In this document: positions 30,812 to 40,373 of the stretch, in pieces
Position numbering within the stretch: the first letter of the stretch is position 1
How the letters are laid out: each line of letters opens with the position of its first letter
IMG/VR virus record: IMGVR_UViG_3300032313_000564
Coordinates: 1-64,000 of that record
Length of the DNA: 64,000 nt
From: a virus
Reading direction: 5' to 3' (one strand)
Position numbers and translations under genes: made by a program
Notes under the pieces: model-generated
Database searches by the model: none
Told to the model about the DNA's origin: nothing
What the model saw: the letters and a program-made list of their open reading frames with translations, nothing else

Positions 30812-33800
30812 TTGCTAGCCACCTTAATGTTTTTGCTTTCTCCTACCATTTTAACATTATTCTTTGTTACTGATTGGAATATCTTTACGGCAGCTTCGCT
30901 AGCCTTTCTAACAAGCTGATCCTCATTCATTCCTGGGGTAGCGTGTATATGCTGTGTATAATTTAAGGTTTGAGCTCCTCCAGAAGATGAGCCCACTGGA
31001 GAAAGATTTGCCTTCTTAATATCAAATTTAGGAGAAGCATATGGGATGCTACTTATATTAGGGATAATCATATTTCTATATGCTATCTCTGGCCCTTCAT
31101 CTCCAACAATAGTAGGGACTCTTGGGTTAAGCTTCATTGTTCCCTTACCAGCTCTTACAACTGGACCAACTTCATTATTTTTAAATGAGTGGGTTCTCTT
31201 TCCGCCATCTTTTTCAACTGCGTATGTTTTGCCAGCATATTCAAAAATCCAATACTGGGCTCCATTTGCGGCAATGTACTGTCTGGTTTGTTTTCCAGTT
31301 GCAGCTTTTTGTGCAACTTCTTTTAATGAGCCGTCGGTTCTACTAAATGATGCTGCATCTACACCAAATGATTCTCCAGCCTTAGTTTTTACATATCCAG
31401 TGCTGCTTCCTTCTGAACTTAATTTAATAGACTTGCCAGTTATAAATAAGTTTTCTATCTTTGCATTTTTTAAAGAATCTGTTATTGCAGACATTATTCC
31501 ATTTTTAGGATCTGTAAACTGTGAGACTGCGGAGCTGACGGCATCCATTCCATCTTTAACCTTAACACCAGCAACCTTTAAATTGTTGCTTACTACTGCC
31601 GCTTGTCTCTGAGCAGCCTTGGATTCTTTTACATAAGTTGCAATATCTTTACCTGCAGCAAATGCATTAATTGCAAGCGCAAGCATAGATCCGTTTACGT
31701 CATCAATTTCTTTCTTTTGCTTAACAATTGAATCATTTAGTTTTGACAAGCCTTCTGATGCTATTACAGCTGCATCATTTAATTTTTCGTTTTTATTATT
31801 AAGGGCATCAATTTTAGATTGAGGCTTAACATTTGCAGCATCTCTAGCATTTTCAATTGCTGCGACTTGTGAGTTGTACTGCATTGTTGACTGGTAGCCC
31901 TTAATGTCTAATTGATACTGCTGTGCTTTTGCGGTATCTCCAGTTGCTACAGCCTGATTATATCCGAGCTTAGCCTTTTCAATTTCTCTGGCCAGGTCGC
32001 CTTCGGTCTTAGCAATATCTAATGCTTTTAGTCTAGCGTCAGCAAGCTTATTATTTAAATCAATTTCTTTTTGTAATGCCTTGATTGCATCTCTAGTTTT
32101 TATTTGTGAGGCTGCTGATTGTCCCTTGGCAGCTGACATTAATTTCTTTTGCTGTGCGGTTAGTTTCTCAAGATTATTGTACTGCTTTTCAAGCAATCCG
32201 CCAGAGCCAGAGTTAGCAGTCTCTATTGCGGTTTGCATTGCTGTTCCAGCAGACACTAGGCCTGCCACCTGAACAGCATTTAGTCTTGACAGGTCTCCAG
32301 CATATCCCTGAGTTGTTAATCTTATTTTTTGCCACAAGCTGATAACAGTATCTTGTTCACTAGCAAATTCACGAATTGCTGGGTTTGTTTTTTCTAGTTC
32401 TGCTAGGGTCTCTTCTGTTATTGTAACCCCACGCTCCTTAGATTGGTTAACTTGATTTGTTACCTGTAGCTCTGCCTGAAGCTGAGTTAGAACTTCCTTC
32501 TTGCCAGACTTATCTGCGCTAGCAGCTTTTCTGCTCTTGTCTATAGCTTCTTGAACAGCGGTGTCCATTGCAGTCATTGCGGTCTGTACAGTTCCAGCGC
32601 CTTCTCTTCCTCCTTGCTTCGAGGTGCGAGCATAAGAGCTTACTGCATATCTTGCTGTTGTCTGTGCGTCAGTCATGCTATTAAATGCACTATTTTTTAC
32701 AGTTGAGGCTAGGGCAGCAGATCCCTTTTCTGAAACCTTAAACATAGCATAAATCTTTTTAGTTGCTTCATCTGCAGATAAGCCAGCTGCTATTAGTTGT
32801 GCCTTTAAGTCTGTTGCAACATTTTGTAGGTTGCCAGAGCCAGATGTTTGATTTATTAATTTAATTTGATCAGCATATGTAGACTTGACTTCTTTTCTAA
32901 GCTTCTTATATTCCTCAATTGTCATTTCAATTGGTAGCTTAGCCGACATCATGCTATCGTAAACTAAAGCATTTGCTTCTTTTAAAGCCTTGGCATCTTC
33001 AATTGTTGTCTTCATCTTTTGATTGTAGTCTGTAAACTTTAATCCAGCTTTTTGTGCCGCTTCTCCAGTGAGAGAATACTGAGTCATTCCAATTCTTAAA
33101 TGCTCGTTATGATCGGACCATCTCTTTATACCAAGGGCAACTGCTGCAGTCACTACTCCAATACCTATACCTACTGGATTTAATAGCAGTGGTAATCTAG
33201 AAAGTATTCCGCCAACTTTGCTTAATACGCCTGCAAACTTTCCACCGCTTGAGCCTAGTGCTGCTAATTTAGCGGACATCTTTTCCATGGCTGGGAATGA
33301 TTTAGTAAATTTACTTGGCAGCTTTGATGCTGCATCTCCTGCTACATCTGCACCATCTCCTGCAGATTTACCCCTACGCATGTAAGGCAGGCCTCCGACT
33401 AATCCTGACAGCAACATTCCGCCAATCATTCCGCCTGTGTCTCCGCCAATCATAGAGCCCAGCATGTTGCCGCCCATAAATCCTGCTGAAGAAAGCAAGC
33501 TGCTTCCAATAAGTTTTCCTACTTCTCCGCCTCCAGCATATCCTGGAATTATACCCCCAGAATTTTTAGGAACAAATATCTCTGGTCCCTTTTCGCCTAC
33601 AAGGTATGGCCTTCCTGCGTTTACTGGACCGCCCTTTTCACGAGCTGCATCATAAACTGCTTCTACCTGTATCTTGTTTTTTTCTGCAGATACAACTCTA
33701 AACTTTCCGCCCATGTAAACTTCACTTTCATTTACTTTTACTGGACCACGTGGGGACTGAAATGTAAGATCTGGAAATATTTCTGATGCTGCGACTGCAT

Positions 33801-36800
33801 TTCTATTCTTAACATCTGCAACAATTTGAAGTTCTCCAAATCCATCTGCAGTATCTTTATTTTTACTCCAAGAAGATCGGCGCATAATAAATTCTTTTCC
33901 AACCATGTCAGACCATCTTCCTTCTTTTATTAATTCAGAAAGAACTGGTGGAAGTGATTGTGGATTTCTTACTCCTCGATGAAGCCTTCCAGTAAACTTT
34001 GTTCTTATTGAAGAAAGATGCTGTTGTACTGCTGGGTCATTTATTGCACCATAGTCACCCATCATGTAATTATAAAGAGCTGATTTTGCTCTGCTCTCTA
34101 CATCGCCCAGATCAAATGCTTTTGCGCCAGTTTGCTTCATGTATCCAGATCCACCCTTATAAATTACCTGTGGGGCTACATGCTGATTTCTAACTTGTAC
34201 TGGTCCACGGTATCTTCCAATTTGAAGAGGGCCGTGCAAAGGATCTTGATTAGCTAGATCTTGATAATATGACCTTGGCATTGGATATTTTGCTTCTCTT
34301 GCAGGTAATCCAGTAGTTGGAATTTCTCCGTTTGGGTACTTAGCAAATTGTCTTGCTTGTGACTCCTGTACTTCTGGACTAACTCCATCTTGACGCCATG
34401 ATCTCCAGCCCATAGACTTTTTTGTTAATCTAGGTGGAAGACCACCGTATCCAAATTTACCAATATGAACTTTTCCGCCGAGTGCTCCACCTGCATTTTT
34501 TTCTGCTGCTCTCGCCCAATCTAGATTTGCTGCGTGAAGAAAATCAACATCTTCTTTTCTATTTCCTTCATGCCTTCCTATTTTTACAGTAAATCCATCT
34601 GCAGACAAGATAGCTTCTTGTGGTGAAGTTGAGGCGCCTCTTTTAGTTCCTTGATATTTATCTACTGAGCTTGTTGCAACCTTAAACTGATTCCATAGCT
34701 TACGCAAGGTTTTATTCCCAGTTTCTCTAATATAATTAGTTATTAAAGAATTAGAAATAGAGTGGTATGGATTATTTCTATCAGTTAACAATACTCCCTT
34801 TGCATCCATTTCGGAAAGTCTTAATAAATATGCATTTTCTATTTCAATTGCCAATGCTTTTCTTTCAGCAAGCGGCATAACCTTCGAAGGTATTGCGCTC
34901 AAGAATCCATCTGTAGAGCCATAGATTTTTCTCTTGGTTCCTCCAAGTAGGCCCTTTGTAGATTTAGTATAATTTCTCAATCCATTTAGGTACTCTTTGA
35001 TCGGTGCTCCCTTAGCGCCATCCTTCATGAGCTCATTTGAATTTCCTGATTTTTTAGAATACAAACCAGTAAATGGTTTTGTAAACCATACATCTCCAGC
35101 TTTTGCGCCTCTCGGACTAAATCCTGGCACCATTTTCTTTACACCAGATATTGCTGCGCCAAATTTTAATGGGCTGTGAAGTCCAGTTAATCTTCCATAG
35201 TTATTCTTAGAAGACATAACCGCTCCGCCAAGAGCAAGTGGCTTAACCACATTTCCATTATTTGCCCACTCTAATGTAGGCATCATTGGCTGAGCTATTT
35301 CTGGTGGGAAATATGTTTCACCTGGCGTTAGTAGTGCTGGTACAATTTTTCCACCAGTGTTTAAACCTTGAACCGCTATATCTACAAGAGGCTTATTTTT
35401 CTTTGATGCTTCTTGATTTAATATGAATCCGCCTTCTTGCAATAGAGCTGGAGTGTTATCATAATTTATTGACGTATCCCCTGGAACTATGTTTCCATCT
35501 CTGGAAGGATCATATACCCGCCCACCATCATTTAACTTTTTAGGTCTAGGCTTAGTTGTTTCAATACTAAAGCCTCCACCAGAAGTTCTTACTCCAAGAT
35601 TTCTTGCAATTGCATCAATTGTGCTTGCAGTACTACCTTTATGGAATAGCTCCTTCATATTTGATTTTCCGCCTGGACCAATAACAGACTGCCCAGTTAA
35701 TGGAACTGTAGTAAGATTTATTCCTCTTCCCATGCTTCCAGCTGCTAATGTAGCAGATTCCGCCATCATCTTTTCTATGACTAAGTTTAATTGAATTATT
35801 TGAGCTCTTGCTTGTTCTACTGTTATTTTTCCAGCTTGAAGTTGTGCAACAATAGCCTTTGATTCTGCTGCTGCAAGTGTTGTTAACTCCATCATAGGTG
35901 GGAGCATTGCAGAATATGCATCTGAAAGTGATGCTGTTATTGTTCCCGTTGCTGATATTTCTTTTTTAAGTAAAGCTAATTCTGCTTCTGACTGAGTTGC
36001 AATTGCTGCTGTCATTGCATGCCATCGGGCTGCCTCTTCTGCAACTACGCCAGTAGAGACTCCATTAATTGCAGTTAGTCCGTTAATCTTTGGCATATCC
36101 CCTGTTGCGTACATCTGTGGATTTTTGCCAATTCTTACGTTGACTGGGCCTGGGTTAGGTACGGTTCCAAATATTGTTCCTGGCTGCTCAGTTGCTGCTG
36201 GGATCATGTGAGCCATCTGTCTTGCGTAAGGCTTTCCAATTAATGGGTGGCTCTTGTCTGCCATTCTTTCGCCTTGTACTGCACGAGCAGCACCTGTTTG
36301 CATTACGGCAGGGTTTCCTTGCATAGTACTAAACGATGCCGATACCGCTACACTAGACGACAAGGCTTTATCTTTTAAGACATCAAATGATTGTGCAAGA
36401 GAATATACTGCATCCTTTAATGTTGCTGAGGCTTTTGCATCACTATAGAATGATTGTTCAAGCAATGTTCCAGCTTTGCTTGCCGCCATTATTTCTGGAG
36501 TAAGTAGTTTAAATCCGTCTCCACCTTTAAACAAATTCTTAAGATGGAATACACCCTTAATAACATAACCAAAGAAGTTGGCAAGTACACCAGTAAGCAT
36601 AAGGAGTGGTCCAGCTAAAGCTGTTAGTCCACCCATAAGTGTTAGTAAGCTCTTTACTGGTCCAGGAAGTTTATCTACAAACTTTACAATGGCTGAAATT
36701 GTTTCTAAAACAAATGTGCTTATCTTTAAAAATGATTCTCCAACTGCAGCCATATCTGCTCTAACTGACTCTAGGGCTCTTCTATATTTTCCAGAAGCAG

Positions 36801-38259
36801 ACTCTGTTAGCTGAGCTAATTCTCGCTGAGAAAGATTTGCAAGATCTGTTGTGCTTGCTTTCATAAGATCCATCACTTGAAGTGTCTGAGATCCAGATTT
36901 TCCTAAGTTATCAAATAGAGCTGACATTCTTGCGAACTGGAATTTACCAAATAATTGTTCAATTGCTTTTGACTTACTTAGTGGATCAAGTGAGTCAAGT
37001 GCAGACTGCAAAGCTAATATTGTTCCAGTTAAATCTCCAGCGTTCTTTTGTACTATCCCGCCAAGATCAATTCCAAAACCTTCAAATGTTTCAAGAGCTA
37101 CTTTGGTTGGGTTAATCATGGAAGCCATTGCTGACTTTAGTGCGTTAGCTCCTTCTGAAGCATTAATTCCGCCTTCTTTCATTGCGGTCAAATAGAGAGC
37201 AAGATCTTTTACGTCTCCGCCAAGTGCTTTTACTACTGGACCAGCTTTTGGAATAGCGGTAACCAAATCATCTAGAGTTGTTGATGTCTGGTTTTCTACA
37301 GCGTTGAGGAAGTCAATTGATTGAGTTAGCTCGTCTGTGCTTTGCTTAAATGCATTCTGAATAGCAAGTGTTGCTTTCATCGCTTCTTGTCTATCTACTT
37401 CTCCAAGAACTGCAAGTCTTGATGTCTGTATTGTAGACTGAATTAAATCATTTCCTTCTTTACCAGTTGCAGCAATATCAGCAGCTAATGATATAGTTTC
37501 CTTATATGAAACTCCATATGAAGAAGCAAGCTCTTTTGCAGTAGCAGATACGTCTTCTCTTACCTTCTTTAATTCTTCAGCAGATTTTGCGCTTAGCCCG
37601 CCGTAAACCTTTGTTAATCTTACAAGCTCTTGATCTGCTTCTCTAAATGCTTTTGCTGACGCAGCACCGAATGCAGCCATAGGAACAGTAAGTCCAACTG
37701 TAAGCTGACGACCAGCCCACTGAGTGTTCTTACCCCAGTTAATCATCTGGTTTGCACCCTGCTGAATAACCTTATTCATGATTGCAGCTTCTTGTCTTGC
37801 AAGGGCCGTCTTATTCTTTATCTCATCAAGACCCTGTGCAATGTGAACATTGTATTGCATTAGGCCTTGTGCGTTTTTACCAAGTGGCTGTATTACAGCC
37901 TGCTCCATAAGAACCTGTTGCTTAGCAAGGTCCTTTACAATACTGCTTGTTTTGTTTGCATGCTGCTGCCAAGTATTAAAATACTGGCCTAATTTCATTC
38001 TTCCAGAGTCTAAGTTTTTACCAAACTTTTCAACGTCTGATGTAAGTGTTACAAAGTGAGTAGAGAATTGGCCAGTAGATCTTAGCGTTTCCGCAAAAGA
38101 CTTATTCATTACTCCTACCTGATTAGATAGGTTCTTATTAAGACCAATAGTTGTAGCTTGTAACTTTACTAGTTCAGATGTTACTGCCTGTAGCTGTGCC
38201 GTTAAAGCACTAAAGTTAGCCGTTGCGGTTATATTGGTATTAATATTTTGCTCTGCCAA
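30808..38259 (-). CDS. Tape measure protein with embedded ADP-ribosyltransferase-like domain
   Basis: 2483 residues. Early residues are coiled coil; a TP901-type core near 180-330 (WAGRQLTVGLTVPMAAFG) is followed by hydrophobic segments near 550, 1600 and 1690 that may form a membrane channel. Typical tape-measure phrases occur (PALLQEGGFILNQ, VPALLTPGETYFPPE). Residues about 1385-1530 look like an R-S-E type ADP-ribosyltransferase: YNYMMGDYGAIN, RLHRGVRN (Arg), RRSSWSK (Ser), NESEVYMGGKFRVVS (ExE). A further unassigned insert spans about 1020-1380. At about 1.5 angstrom per residue the tail would be roughly 370 nm. It sets tail length and is probably ejected with the DNA. Confidence 0.9.
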   Translation of the reverse strand: MAEQNINTNITATANFSALTAQLQAVTSELVKLQATTIGLNKNLSNQVGVMNKSFAETLRSTGQFSTHFVTLTSDVEKFGKNLDSGRMKLGQYFNTWQQHANKTSSIVKDLAKQQVLMEQAVIQPLGKNAQGLMQYNVHIAQGLDEIKNKTALARQEAAIMNKVIQQGANQMINWGKNTQWAGRQLTVGLTVPMAAFGAASAKAFREADQELVRLTKVYGGLSAKSAEELKKVREDVSATAKELASSYGVSYKETISLAADIAATGKEGNDLIQSTIQTSRLAVLGEVDRQEAMKATLAIQNAFKQSTDELTQSIDFLNAVENQTSTTLDDLVTAIPKAGPVVKALGGDVKDLALYLTAMKEGGINASEGANALKSAMASMINPTKVALETFEGFGIDLGGIVQKNAGDLTGTILALQSALDSLDPLSKSKAIEQLFGKFQFARMSALFDNLGKSGSQTLQVMDLMKASTTDLANLSQRELAQLTESASGKYRRALESVRADMAAVGESFLKISTFVLETISAIVKFVDKLPGPVKSLLTLMGGLTALAGPLLMLTGVLANFFGYVIKGVFHLKNLFKGGDGFKLLTPEIMAASKAGTLLEQSFYSDAKASATLKDAVYSLAQSFDVLKDKALSSSVAVSASFSTMQGNPAVMQTGAARAVQGERMADKSHPLIGKPYARQMAHMIPAATEQPGTIFGTVPNPGPVNVRIGKNPQMYATGDMPKINGLTAINGVSTGVVAEEAARWHAMTAAIATQSEAELALLKKEISATGTITASLSDAYSAMLPPMMELTTLAAAESKAIVAQLQAGKITVEQARAQIIQLNLVIEKMMAESATLAAGSMGRGINLTTVPLTGQSVIGPGGKSNMKELFHKGSTASTIDAIARNLGVRTSGGGFSIETTKPRPKKLNDGGRVYDPSRDGNIVPGDTSINYDNTPALLQEGGFILNQEASKKNKPLVDIAVQGLNTGGKIVPALLTPGETYFPPEIAQPMMPTLEWANNGNVVKPLALGGAVMSSKNNYGRLTGLHSPLKFGAAISGVKKMVPGFSPRGAKAGDVWFTKPFTGLYSKKSGNSNELMKDGAKGAPIKEYLNGLRNYTKSTKGLLGGTKRKIYGSTDGFLSAIPSKVMPLAERKALAIEIENAYLLRLSEMDAKGVLLTDRNNPYHSISNSLITNYIRETGNKTLRKLWNQFKVATSSVDKYQGTKRGASTSPQEAILSADGFTVKIGRHEGNRKEDVDFLHAANLDWARAAEKNAGGALGGKVHIGKFGYGGLPPRLTKKSMGWRSWRQDGVSPEVQESQARQFAKYPNGEIPTTGLPAREAKYPMPRSYYQDLANQDPLHGPLQIGRYRGPVQVRNQHVAPQVIYKGGSGYMKQTGAKAFDLGDVESRAKSALYNYMMGDYGAINDPAVQQHLSSIRTKFTGRLHRGVRNPQSLPPVLSELIKEGRWSDMVGKEFIMRRSSWSKNKDTADGFGELQIVADVKNRNAVAASEIFPDLTFQSPRGPVKVNESEVYMGGKFRVVSAEKNKIQVEAVYDAAREKGGPVNAGRPYLVGEKGPEIFVPKNSGGIIPGYAGGGEVGKLIGSSLLSSAGFMGGNMLGSMIGGDTGGMIGGMLLSGLVGGLPYMRRGKSAGDGADVAGDAASKLPSKFTKSFPAMEKMSAKLAALGSSGGKFAGVLSKVGGILSRLPLLLNPVGIGIGVVTAAVALGIKRWSDHNEHLRIGMTQYSLTGEAAQKAGLKFTDYNQKMKTTIEDAKALKEANALVYDSMMSAKLPIEMTIEEYKKLRKEVKSTYADQIKLINQTSGSGNLQNVATDLKAQLIAAGLSADEATKKIYAMFKVSEKGSAALASTVKNSAFNSMTDAQTTARYAVSSYARTSKQGGREGAGTVQTAMTAMDTAVQEAIDKSRKAASADKSGKKEVLTQLQAELQVTNQVNQSKERGVTITEETLAELEKTNPAIREFASEQDTVISLWQKIRLTTQGYAGDLSRLNAVQVAGLVSAGTAMQTAIETANSGSGGLLEKQYNNLEKLTAQQKKLMSAAKGQSAASQIKTRDAIKALQKEIDLNNKLADARLKALDIAKTEGDLAREIEKAKLGYNQAVATGDTAKAQQYQLDIKGYQSTMQYNSQVAAIENARDAANVKPQSKIDALNNKNEKLNDAAVIASEGLSKLNDSIVKQKKEIDDVNGSMLALAINAFAAGKDIATYVKESKAAQRQAAVVSNNLKVAGVKVKDGMDAVSSAVSQFTDPKNGIMSAITDSLKNAKIENLFITGKSIKLSSEGSSTGYVKTKAGESFGVDAASFSRTDGSLKEVAQKAATGKQTRQYIAANGAQYWIFEYAGKTYAVEKDGGKRTHSFKNNEVGPVVRAGKGTMKLNPRVPTIVGDEGPEIAYRNMIIPNISSIPYASPKFDIKKANLSPVGSSSGGAQTLNYTQHIHATPGMNEDQLVRKASEAAVKIFQSVTKNNVKMVGESKNIKVASK
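33670..34107 (-). other. ADP-ribosyltransferase-like domain inside the tape measure
   Basis: Covers residues about 1385-1530. Motifs appear in the right order and spacing for an exoenzyme-type R-S-E fold: an N-terminal helix with GDYGAIN, HRGV (about residue 1426), a serine strand (SSW, about 1462) and ExE (NESEV, about 1511) followed by FRVV. If active it would move ADP-ribose from NAD to a host protein. Sequence pattern only. Confidence 0.6.
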
Positions 38260-38263
38260 TTAC

Positions 38264-38916
38264 CTACTCCTTTATGTATCCGAGTCCCGCTCCGATACCA
38301 AATCCTGCTTCATTTGCAAAAGATCCTTGTAGGGACACAACGTCGTCTGCTGATGCTGTAATTCCAAGTGCTCTTCTTCTAATATCCTCAAAAGAAGTAT
38401 CTTCTTGCTTTTCTTCTAAGTCAACACCTTGCAGTGATGCTAGAAACTTTCTTTCTTCCGTCTGCTTTCGGTTCATCGCCGTAAGCGTTTGTACGAGTTC
38501 TGGCATTGAAAGATTCTCTTCTAGTTCCTGGTAATTCTTCCAATGTCCAAGGAGAAATGCTTCTCCCTCGAGAGCGGCTAAGTCTAGTTCTGACCAGCCA
38601 GAACCGCTGCCGCTAGAAGGTTTGGGTCGTCCATCTTAATTCCTCCACATACTTCTAGTATGCGGTTGATTGTAGGAACGTCTAATGCATCTTCTAACGC
38701 ATCAATATCTTTTACCAATTCTGGTAGTTGTTTTTCAAGTGCAATTGCACACGCTTCAATTAGGATAGAAAGCGTTTCTTCCTCTGCTGTCGCAGATGCA
38801 ACCTTTTGAATAGCTACCATAAATTTTCTTAGCTCTTTAATTGTGAGCGGCTTTAGCTTTACGGTTGCGCCATTTTGTAGTGTTACTTCTTCTACATCAT
38901 ATACTGTTGTTGCCAA
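38264..38916 (-). CDS. Tail assembly chaperone frameshift product (G-T type)
   Basis: Predicted 217-residue fusion made by -1 slippage at CCCAAAC (38626-38620). The first 99 codons are shared with the short chaperone; reading then moves back one base at 38620 and continues in a frame open to 38264. The joined stretch reads SSGSGSGW, then LAALEGEAFLLGHWKNY, TLTAMNRKQ and ends GAGLGYIKE. The downstream frame has no start of its own near the junction. Position directly before the tape measure is the usual one; the long form binds tape measure during tail assembly. Confidence 0.85.
38584..38916 (-). CDS. Tail assembly chaperone, short form (G type)
   Basis: 110 residues, starting at TTG 38916 with AGGAGG six bases upstream. 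It begins ATTVYDVEEVTLQNG and has KLKPLTIKELRKFM, typical of tail chaperone N-termini, and ends at TAG shortly after the slippery site. It helps the tape measure fold and guides tube polymerisation, and is not expected in the mature virion. The ratio of short to long form is set by frameshifting. Confidence 0.85.
   Translation of the reverse strand: MATTVYDVEEVTLQNGATVKLKPLTIKELRKFMVAIQKVASATAEEETLSILIEACAIALEKQLPELVKDIDALEDALDVPTINRILEVCGGIKMDDPNLLAAAVLAGQN
38620..38626 (-). promoter_or_regulatory. Programmed -1 ribosomal frameshift site
   Basis: The heptamer C CCA AAC in the reading frame of the short chaperone is a canonical X XXY YYZ slippery sequence. After slippage the -1 frame is open for 118 codons. 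The short form ends 12 codons beyond. Confidence 0.85.
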
Positions 38917-38946
38917 TTTAATCCTCCTAGGATCTAGTCTTAATTA

Positions 38947-38955
38947 TTGTATCAT
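38947..38955 (-). promoter_or_regulatory. Extended -10 promoter before the tail chaperones
   Basis: TGATACAAT on the minus strand, between the tail-tube terminator and the TTG start at 38916. Predicted start near 38940; the 24-base leader contains AGGAGG. Confidence 0.5.
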
Positions 38956-38982
38956 ATAGAAAATACCAGCGCAATAGAAAAC

Positions 38983-39002
38983 CCCCTAATTTCTTAGGGG
39001 GT
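38983..39002 (-). terminator. Terminator after the major tail protein gene
   Basis: Minus-strand hairpin CCCCTAA-GAAA-TTAGGGG followed by GTTTTC, 24 bases after the tail-tube stop. It would partly separate abundant tail-tube mRNA from the chaperone/tape-measure transcript. Confidence 0.75.
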
Positions 39003-39025
39003 AATCTATTAATTAATAAAATTAA

Positions 39026-39742
39026 TTATGCGCCTGTCTTGTTAAGGACACGGTCTACGATGAAACCATATTCCTGACCAGCCTTTGAACCATCTGGGAG
39101 CAAACGGAATGTAACTGGGAATGTTGATGCTGCGTTACGAGCCAAAGAGAACTGTGACTGTTGTACAGAAAGAACACGACGTGCATAGTATACACGCTCT
39201 GCCTTTGTTACTCCTGTTCCAGATGTTGGAGCCTGTCCTACTGCAACTAGCTGACGCTCTGTTGGTGCCTCACCAAGAGCTCCACCAGCAAGACCAAGCT
39301 TGTCTACTGTTGCTCCATCTGTAAGTGTACCTGAGCTCTGGCCGAATACTGCAAGAATGTTTTCAAGAGTTCCTTCTGCCATTTCTGTTGCGATCATAAC
39401 TTCCATTGACTCCTTGAAAAGCTTTGCTGTATCAAGAAGCTGATCTACTGTTACTGAACCGTATGATGGGTTGTATGTAACCTGAAGACCGTTGTTTGTG
39501 TAACCAACGTTTCTGTAATAGAATGCTGGTGTTGTTGAAGCAGTTACTTCGTTCAAAGTATCTGTGTATGACTTTCCATCAGCTGAAGCTGTTGGAGCTG
39601 AAAAAGCTGGTGCTGTTGAGCCCTGCTCTCCAGGTGCAAAATTTTCTACATATCCTGTAGCTGTAACGTCTAAGTTTGAGATAAATAGTGGTGAAGCACC
39701 AACTAGAATATTCTTAGCATTACCTGCAATTTGATTTGCCAT
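39026..39742 (-). CDS. Major tail tube protein
   Basis: 238 residues. It sits between the tail-completion gene and the tail chaperones, the expected place for the tube subunit. The sequence alternates strands and loops (FYYRNVGYTNNGLQVTY, YGSVTVDQLLDTAKLF) and ends ARRVLSVQQSQFSLARNA, GFIVDRVLNKTGA, similar to actinophage major tail proteins. It has a strong ribosome site (AGGAGG) and a terminator right after, as for a highly expressed gene. It polymerises into the tail tube around the tape measure. Confidence 0.78.
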   Translation of the reverse strand: MANQIAGNAKNILVGASPLFISNLDVTATGYVENFAPGEQGSTAPAFSAPTASADGKSYTDTLNEVTASTTPAFYYRNVGYTNNGLQVTYNPSYGSVTVDQLLDTAKLFKESMEVMIATEMAEGTLENILAVFGQSSGTLTDGATVDKLGLAGGALGEAPTERQLVAVGQAPTSGTGVTKAERVYYARRVLSVQQSQFSLARNAASTFPVTFRLLPDGSKAGQEYGFIVDRVLNKTGA

Positions 39743-39863
39743 GTTGTAAAACCTCCTGTTAAATAAATATATATATATTGACTTACTTTTAAAGATAAAT
39801 CAAAAGCTGGCTAGGCTCTTTTCCTCTAGTCTAATTTTATAGTATAAGGGGCCAAAAGGCAAA
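39743..39863 (-). other. Gene-free gap before the tail tube gene
   Basis: 121 bases without a supported gene. It holds the AGGAGG ribosome site of the tail-tube gene, an alternating TA run near 39767-39777, and weak -10-like matches (TATACT/TATAAA near 39837-39845). No clear hairpin terminator is visible. A promoter for the abundant tail-tube mRNA is likely here but cannot be fixed by eye. Confidence 0.4.
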
Positions 39864-40373
39864 CTACTCGAAGCGTCCTAGTCGATCAGTAACTCTGGCA
39901 TATTTAACCTCAAGGATTACATCCGTAGAAAGGAATCCGTCAAGCTCCATGGATGGCTCCGTTGGGGTTATTTCTAAGACCATGGTATTAAAAAATATAA
40001 TCTTATCTGTATCTTTGCTTTTATTTAGGTCTTTTGCCGAAAGGTCCATTCTCCTAAATACGTCAAGCATTAAATTCCTAATTGAATTAATCTCAGATAC
40101 ATCTGTAGAGTATATGGTAAATAGTATCTTTTCACAGCAGATCATCCAATTTTCTTCGTAGGATAGCCCTGTCTTGTCATAGACTATATGAGCCTTTCCG
40201 CTCAAAAATTGATTCAGGTCTGGCTGCTGTTGAACTGGGATAATAGGAATTATCTCTGTTCCAGAATTCTCTATATAATAATCTGATGCCTTAAATAACT
40301 TATGAGTCTTTAGCTCTTCCCACAGGTGCTTTCTGATTTCATACATTGCATCTATGTTATAGTCTACCGTCAT
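39864..40373 (-). CDS. Tail terminator/completion-like protein
   Basis: 169 residues. Helical start (DAMYEIRKHLWEELKTHKLF), then strands including ENWMICCEKILFTIYSTD and a helix INSIRNLMLDVFRRM; this mixed fold and its place just before the tail tube match tail terminator proteins that cap the tube and join it to the head. It overlaps the previous gene by 4 bases. Named by position and fold impression. Confidence 0.62.
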   Translation of the reverse strand: MTVDYNIDAMYEIRKHLWEELKTHKLFKASDYYIENSGTEIIPIIPVQQQPDLNQFLSGKAHIVYDKTGLSYEENWMICCEKILFTIYSTDVSEINSIRNLMLDVFRRMDLSAKDLNKSKDTDKIIFFNTMVLEITPTEPSMELDGFLSTDVILEVKYARVTDRLGRFE

